Source: Lichtheimia corymbifera B2541 (lineage: Eukaryota; Mucoromycota; Mucoromycetes; Mucorales; Lichtheimiaceae). From it: a stretch of 19,178 bases of DNA. The position numbers and the translations under genes are program-made. Each line of letters begins with the position of its first letter. The stretch's first letter is position 1. The stretch spans positions 1-19,178 of the forward strand of contig JNEU01000574.1 of the NCBI GenBank assembly GCA_000697475.1. Direction: 5' to 3'. Below are positions 17,104-19,178 of this stretch, one piece after another. The notes under the pieces were generated by a model. It was given only the letters and a program-made list of their open reading frames with translations. It searched no databases and was not told the origin of the DNA.

Positions 17104-18354
17104 ATGGTGTCAATGGCTCTTTCCGCTAAATTTCCAAACCCAAATCAAACTGGGACCCCTCAGGTTAATACGCCTTCTGGGACCCATCCACAACACCCCA
17201 CCACACCAGGTTCTTCTTTGGCTATATGGCAAAGCTTTACGCAACATCGTCGTAATCTTCAAGTGCAAAAAACGACTGTTTATGAGGATAAACCAGCAAA
17301 AAGTGAGGCTCAACACCGTCGTCATGAATTGACCTTTGTCCGCTCCAATGAAGAGAACAGTGCTGCTTTTGATCTTGCAGGCATTACTGATGTCTCACCC
17401 GAAGACTTCTTTGGGGCTCTTGTTATTCAACATCCAAGCGCTTTAGGATGGGTGCCAAGCAAACACTCTGCCTCGTGTGTTATCGTCTCCTTTGAGGATT
17501 CATGTTCTCGTGATGCGGCTGTGCATGCAGGGGTAACAGTCAAGAATCTAATGGTCCCTGGGGTTCCTACCGTAGGATTGGAGAACTCCGTGTATCAAGT
17601 CTCCTTAGATGGTCTCCCTCTCATGAATCGTGAGGTTTTAGCAACAGCATTACGGGCAACCATGGGTCGTTATGGTCATATATTGGATATCAAGCTGTGC
17701 ACCGACAAATTCCATCTGCTCACTGGTCGTGGTTCAGTGCTTTTGGATATCTCTGCTGCAAGTGGAGAGGATGCATATCTTGCTTTGGAGCATGAAGTGC
17801 ACTTAGAAATCAAGGGCAATAAACGCATCATTTTGGCTCGCTGGAGAGGAATGGCCATACATTGCAACTATTGCAAGAAAGAAGGGCATAAGATTGCCGA
17901 TTGCCAAAAATTAAAGGAGCGCAAAGAACGCATGAACGCACGCAAGCTTTGTTTCATTTGTCAATCCCCCAATCATTTGAAGGCCGATTGTCCACGCAGC
18001 CAGCAACCTTCATTAGGTGCGAAACGTCCACGCATTGCTGATGCGGTTGAGGATACCCGTGTTTCTGATGCCAATGCAAATGATAATCAGACCATGTTGG
18101 TACCTGCTGAGGAGCCTTCCAGTCAACATTCGGAGACCATGTCTGCTACTGCACCTAAAAGACACATATCATCTCAACATCACAAACCAGGAGATACAAT
18201 CGATGATCCTGCAATCATCTCTGATACGGATGAATCTGGTATGGATGATGATACGGAGATTAGGCTTCCTAGGGTGAAACAGGAAACAGAAGATATTGCT
18301 ATGGGCGCTGATAGCGGGGGTATAGGCACTGCGCCTACGCCCACACAATATTGA
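17104..18354 (+). CDS. LINE ORF1, gag-like protein with two CCHC zinc knuckles
   Basis: The protein has 416 residues. Two CX2CX4HX4C knuckles are visible: C254-C257-H262-C267 (CNYCKKEGHKIADC) and C283-C286-H291-C296 (CFICQSPNHLKADC), the type that binds nucleic acid in retroelement gag-like proteins. The N-terminal 40 residues are Pro/Thr/Gln-rich. Residues about 75-240 form an ordered-looking region that could hold an RNA-binding fold, but I cannot name it. The C-terminal 100 residues are acidic and low in complexity, with Ser, Thr, Asp and His. Known ORF1 proteins coat the element RNA and form the transposition particle. A second ATG at 17113 is an alternative start. It overlaps the open part of the ORF2 frame by 40 bases. 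Confidence 0.92.
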   Translation: MVSMALSAKFPNPNQTGTPQVNTPSGTHPQHPTTPGSSLAIWQSFTQHRRNLQVQKTTVYEDKPAKSEAQHRRHELTFVRSNEENSAAFDLAGITDVSPEDFFGALVIQHPSALGWVPSKHSASCVIVSFEDSCSRDAAVHAGVTVKNLMVPGVPTVGLENSVYQVSLDGLPLMNREVLATALRATMGRYGHILDIKLCTDKFHLLTGRGSVLLDISAASGEDAYLALEHEVHLEIKGNKRIILARWRGMAIHCNYCKKEGHKIADCQKLKERKERMNARKLCFICQSPNHLKADCPRSQQPSLGAKRPRIADAVEDTRVSDANANDNQTMLVPAEEPSSQHSETMSATAPKRHISSQHHKPGDTIDDPAIISDTDESGMDDDTEIRLPRVKQETEDIAMGADSGGIGTAPTPTQY

Positions 18355-19178
18355 CATTAGTTGTCAATGAGATTACCGTAGCAACACTGAATTGCTGCGG
18401 TTTGAAAAGGCTGTCGAACAACCATGATCGGCAGTATGGACAAATCTTACGCTCTTTACGATACGACATTATGGCCTTACAAGAAACACATATCGATTCC
18501 GATCACTTGGGTGATATTACACAAACCATCCTTCAAGCACACTCTTCAGCATGGACAAAACATTGCGGCGTCATAAGTCGCAATCCTGCCTTCACTATTC
18601 ACAAGATCACTTCTGCCTTAGAGGAACGTTTATTATGCGTAAAGGTATCACACTGCCAACAACTATGTGAAGACCTTCTATTATACATTGTTTATGCACC
18701 TGCCACTGCCACCGAACGCCCAATGTTTTATCAACAATTATATGAATTTATGCACACTCAACCCACACAACGCAGCATCCTGTTGGGAGACTTTAATTAC
18801 AACATTCATTTACGCACACCCACTACCTTTCCGACCACATGGTGCAATTGGCTCAATTTAACATGGCATGATCCTTTTCACACCAACGAACAAACACGAG
18901 GCGCAGCCACTTTCAATCGTGGCACTACCATCGATTTCATCCTATGCTCCAACGACCTGCAGACTAAGATTCACCATCCCACCATCTCTTGTGTATCGCA
19001 TACTGATCATAATGCCCTTGCCATTACAATGACTACAGGCATACCCATGAATGGCCCTGGTATATGGCGCATGAATCCACAACTTTTGCGCAATGACTAT
19101 GTGAGAGAGGAAATACAGACATGGTTGGATGTGGCCACCTCACACTTACCAGATACCACACCTTGTCATCAATGGGAT
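18315..19178 (+). CDS. LINE ORF2, N-terminal endonuclease domain, partial
   Basis: The frame is open from just after a TAG at 18312-18314 to the window end (288 codons) and is one base back from the ORF1 frame. The endonuclease/exonuclease/phosphatase motifs follow in order: TLNCCG (Asn codon at 18390), LQETHID (Glu at 18483), VYAPAT, GDFN (18786-18797), AATFNRGTTIDFIL and TDH (19002-19010). The GIWRMN element after the domain is typical of LINE ORF2. This enzyme nicks target DNA to prime reverse transcription; the transcriptase itself is beyond the window. The first in-frame ATG (18471) lies inside the domain, after the Asn motif, so translation must begin without it, by frameshift, re-initiation or a non-ATG start. 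The start given is the limit of the open frame, not a proven initiation site. Confidence 0.9.

Larger units (their letters stand above)
17096..19178 (+). mobile_element. LINE (non-LTR) retrotransposon, 5' part, runs off window
   Basis: An ORF1 with two zinc knuckles is followed by an ORF2 that opens with an apurinic-type endonuclease domain, the standard order of an APE-class LINE. Reverse transcriptase, 3' end and target-site duplication lie beyond the window. The left boundary is placed where satellite similarity stops (after GTGCATGGA, 17087-17095), only eight bases before the first ATG of ORF1, so the element is probably 5' truncated or has almost no leader. Both frames are intact here, suggesting a young copy. 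LINEs with this layout are common in Mucoromycota, including Grem-LINE1 of Mucor; assignment to that family needs the reverse transcriptase. Confidence 0.93.

Overview
The window looks like nuclear DNA of a filamentous fungus, most likely an early-diverging Mucoromycota species. The evidence is short introns of about 46 to 65 bases with GTAAGT/GTATGT donors and CTAAC or CTAAT branch sites, a eukaryotic tRNA-Ser, a non-LTR (LINE) retrotransposon, and a great deal of tandem repeat. The phylum assignment is inference; no marker gene here proves it.

Layout. Positions 1-4164 are gene-poor: a tRNA-Ser(GCT) on the minus strand (2585-2666), a probable decayed coding stretch (1332-1889) and weak minus-strand coding signals. 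Positions 4165-7224 carry the best protein gene, a 1000-residue protein in two exons with a GIY-YIG-type nuclease signature near the N-terminus. Positions 7421-8011 hold a possible small spliced gene of unknown function. Positions 8345-10566 encode a four-exon, 673-residue protein made mostly of low-complexity Ser/Ala and Pro tracts, with one likely membrane segment at the start and an acidic tail; a 159-bp-period direct duplication lies just upstream. From 10575 to about 13600 there are several canonical introns but no firm long gene. Two minisatellites dominate that part: a 62-64 bp array (11456-12030) and a 16/13/15 bp array (12447-13168). A predicted spliced gene reads into the second. Positions 13740-14192 look like a decayed coding sequence.

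Positions 14471-17095 are a diverged satellite. One unit family recurs at alternating spacings of about 164 and 193 bp. Embedded in it is a palindromic sub-array in which a 207-bp version alternates in orientation with linkers of 40 and 64 bp. A LINE begins abruptly at the satellite edge (about 17096): ORF1 has two CCHC zinc knuckles, ORF2 starts with an apurinic-type endonuclease, and the element runs off the window end.

The features most worth following are the large GIY-YIG protein and the satellite/inverted-array/LINE composite. In Mucoromycota, LINEs silenced by RNAi are known to mark pericentric regions, so the right-hand 5 kb could be pericentromeric or a source of hairpin RNA. That is a hypothesis, not something the sequence proves.
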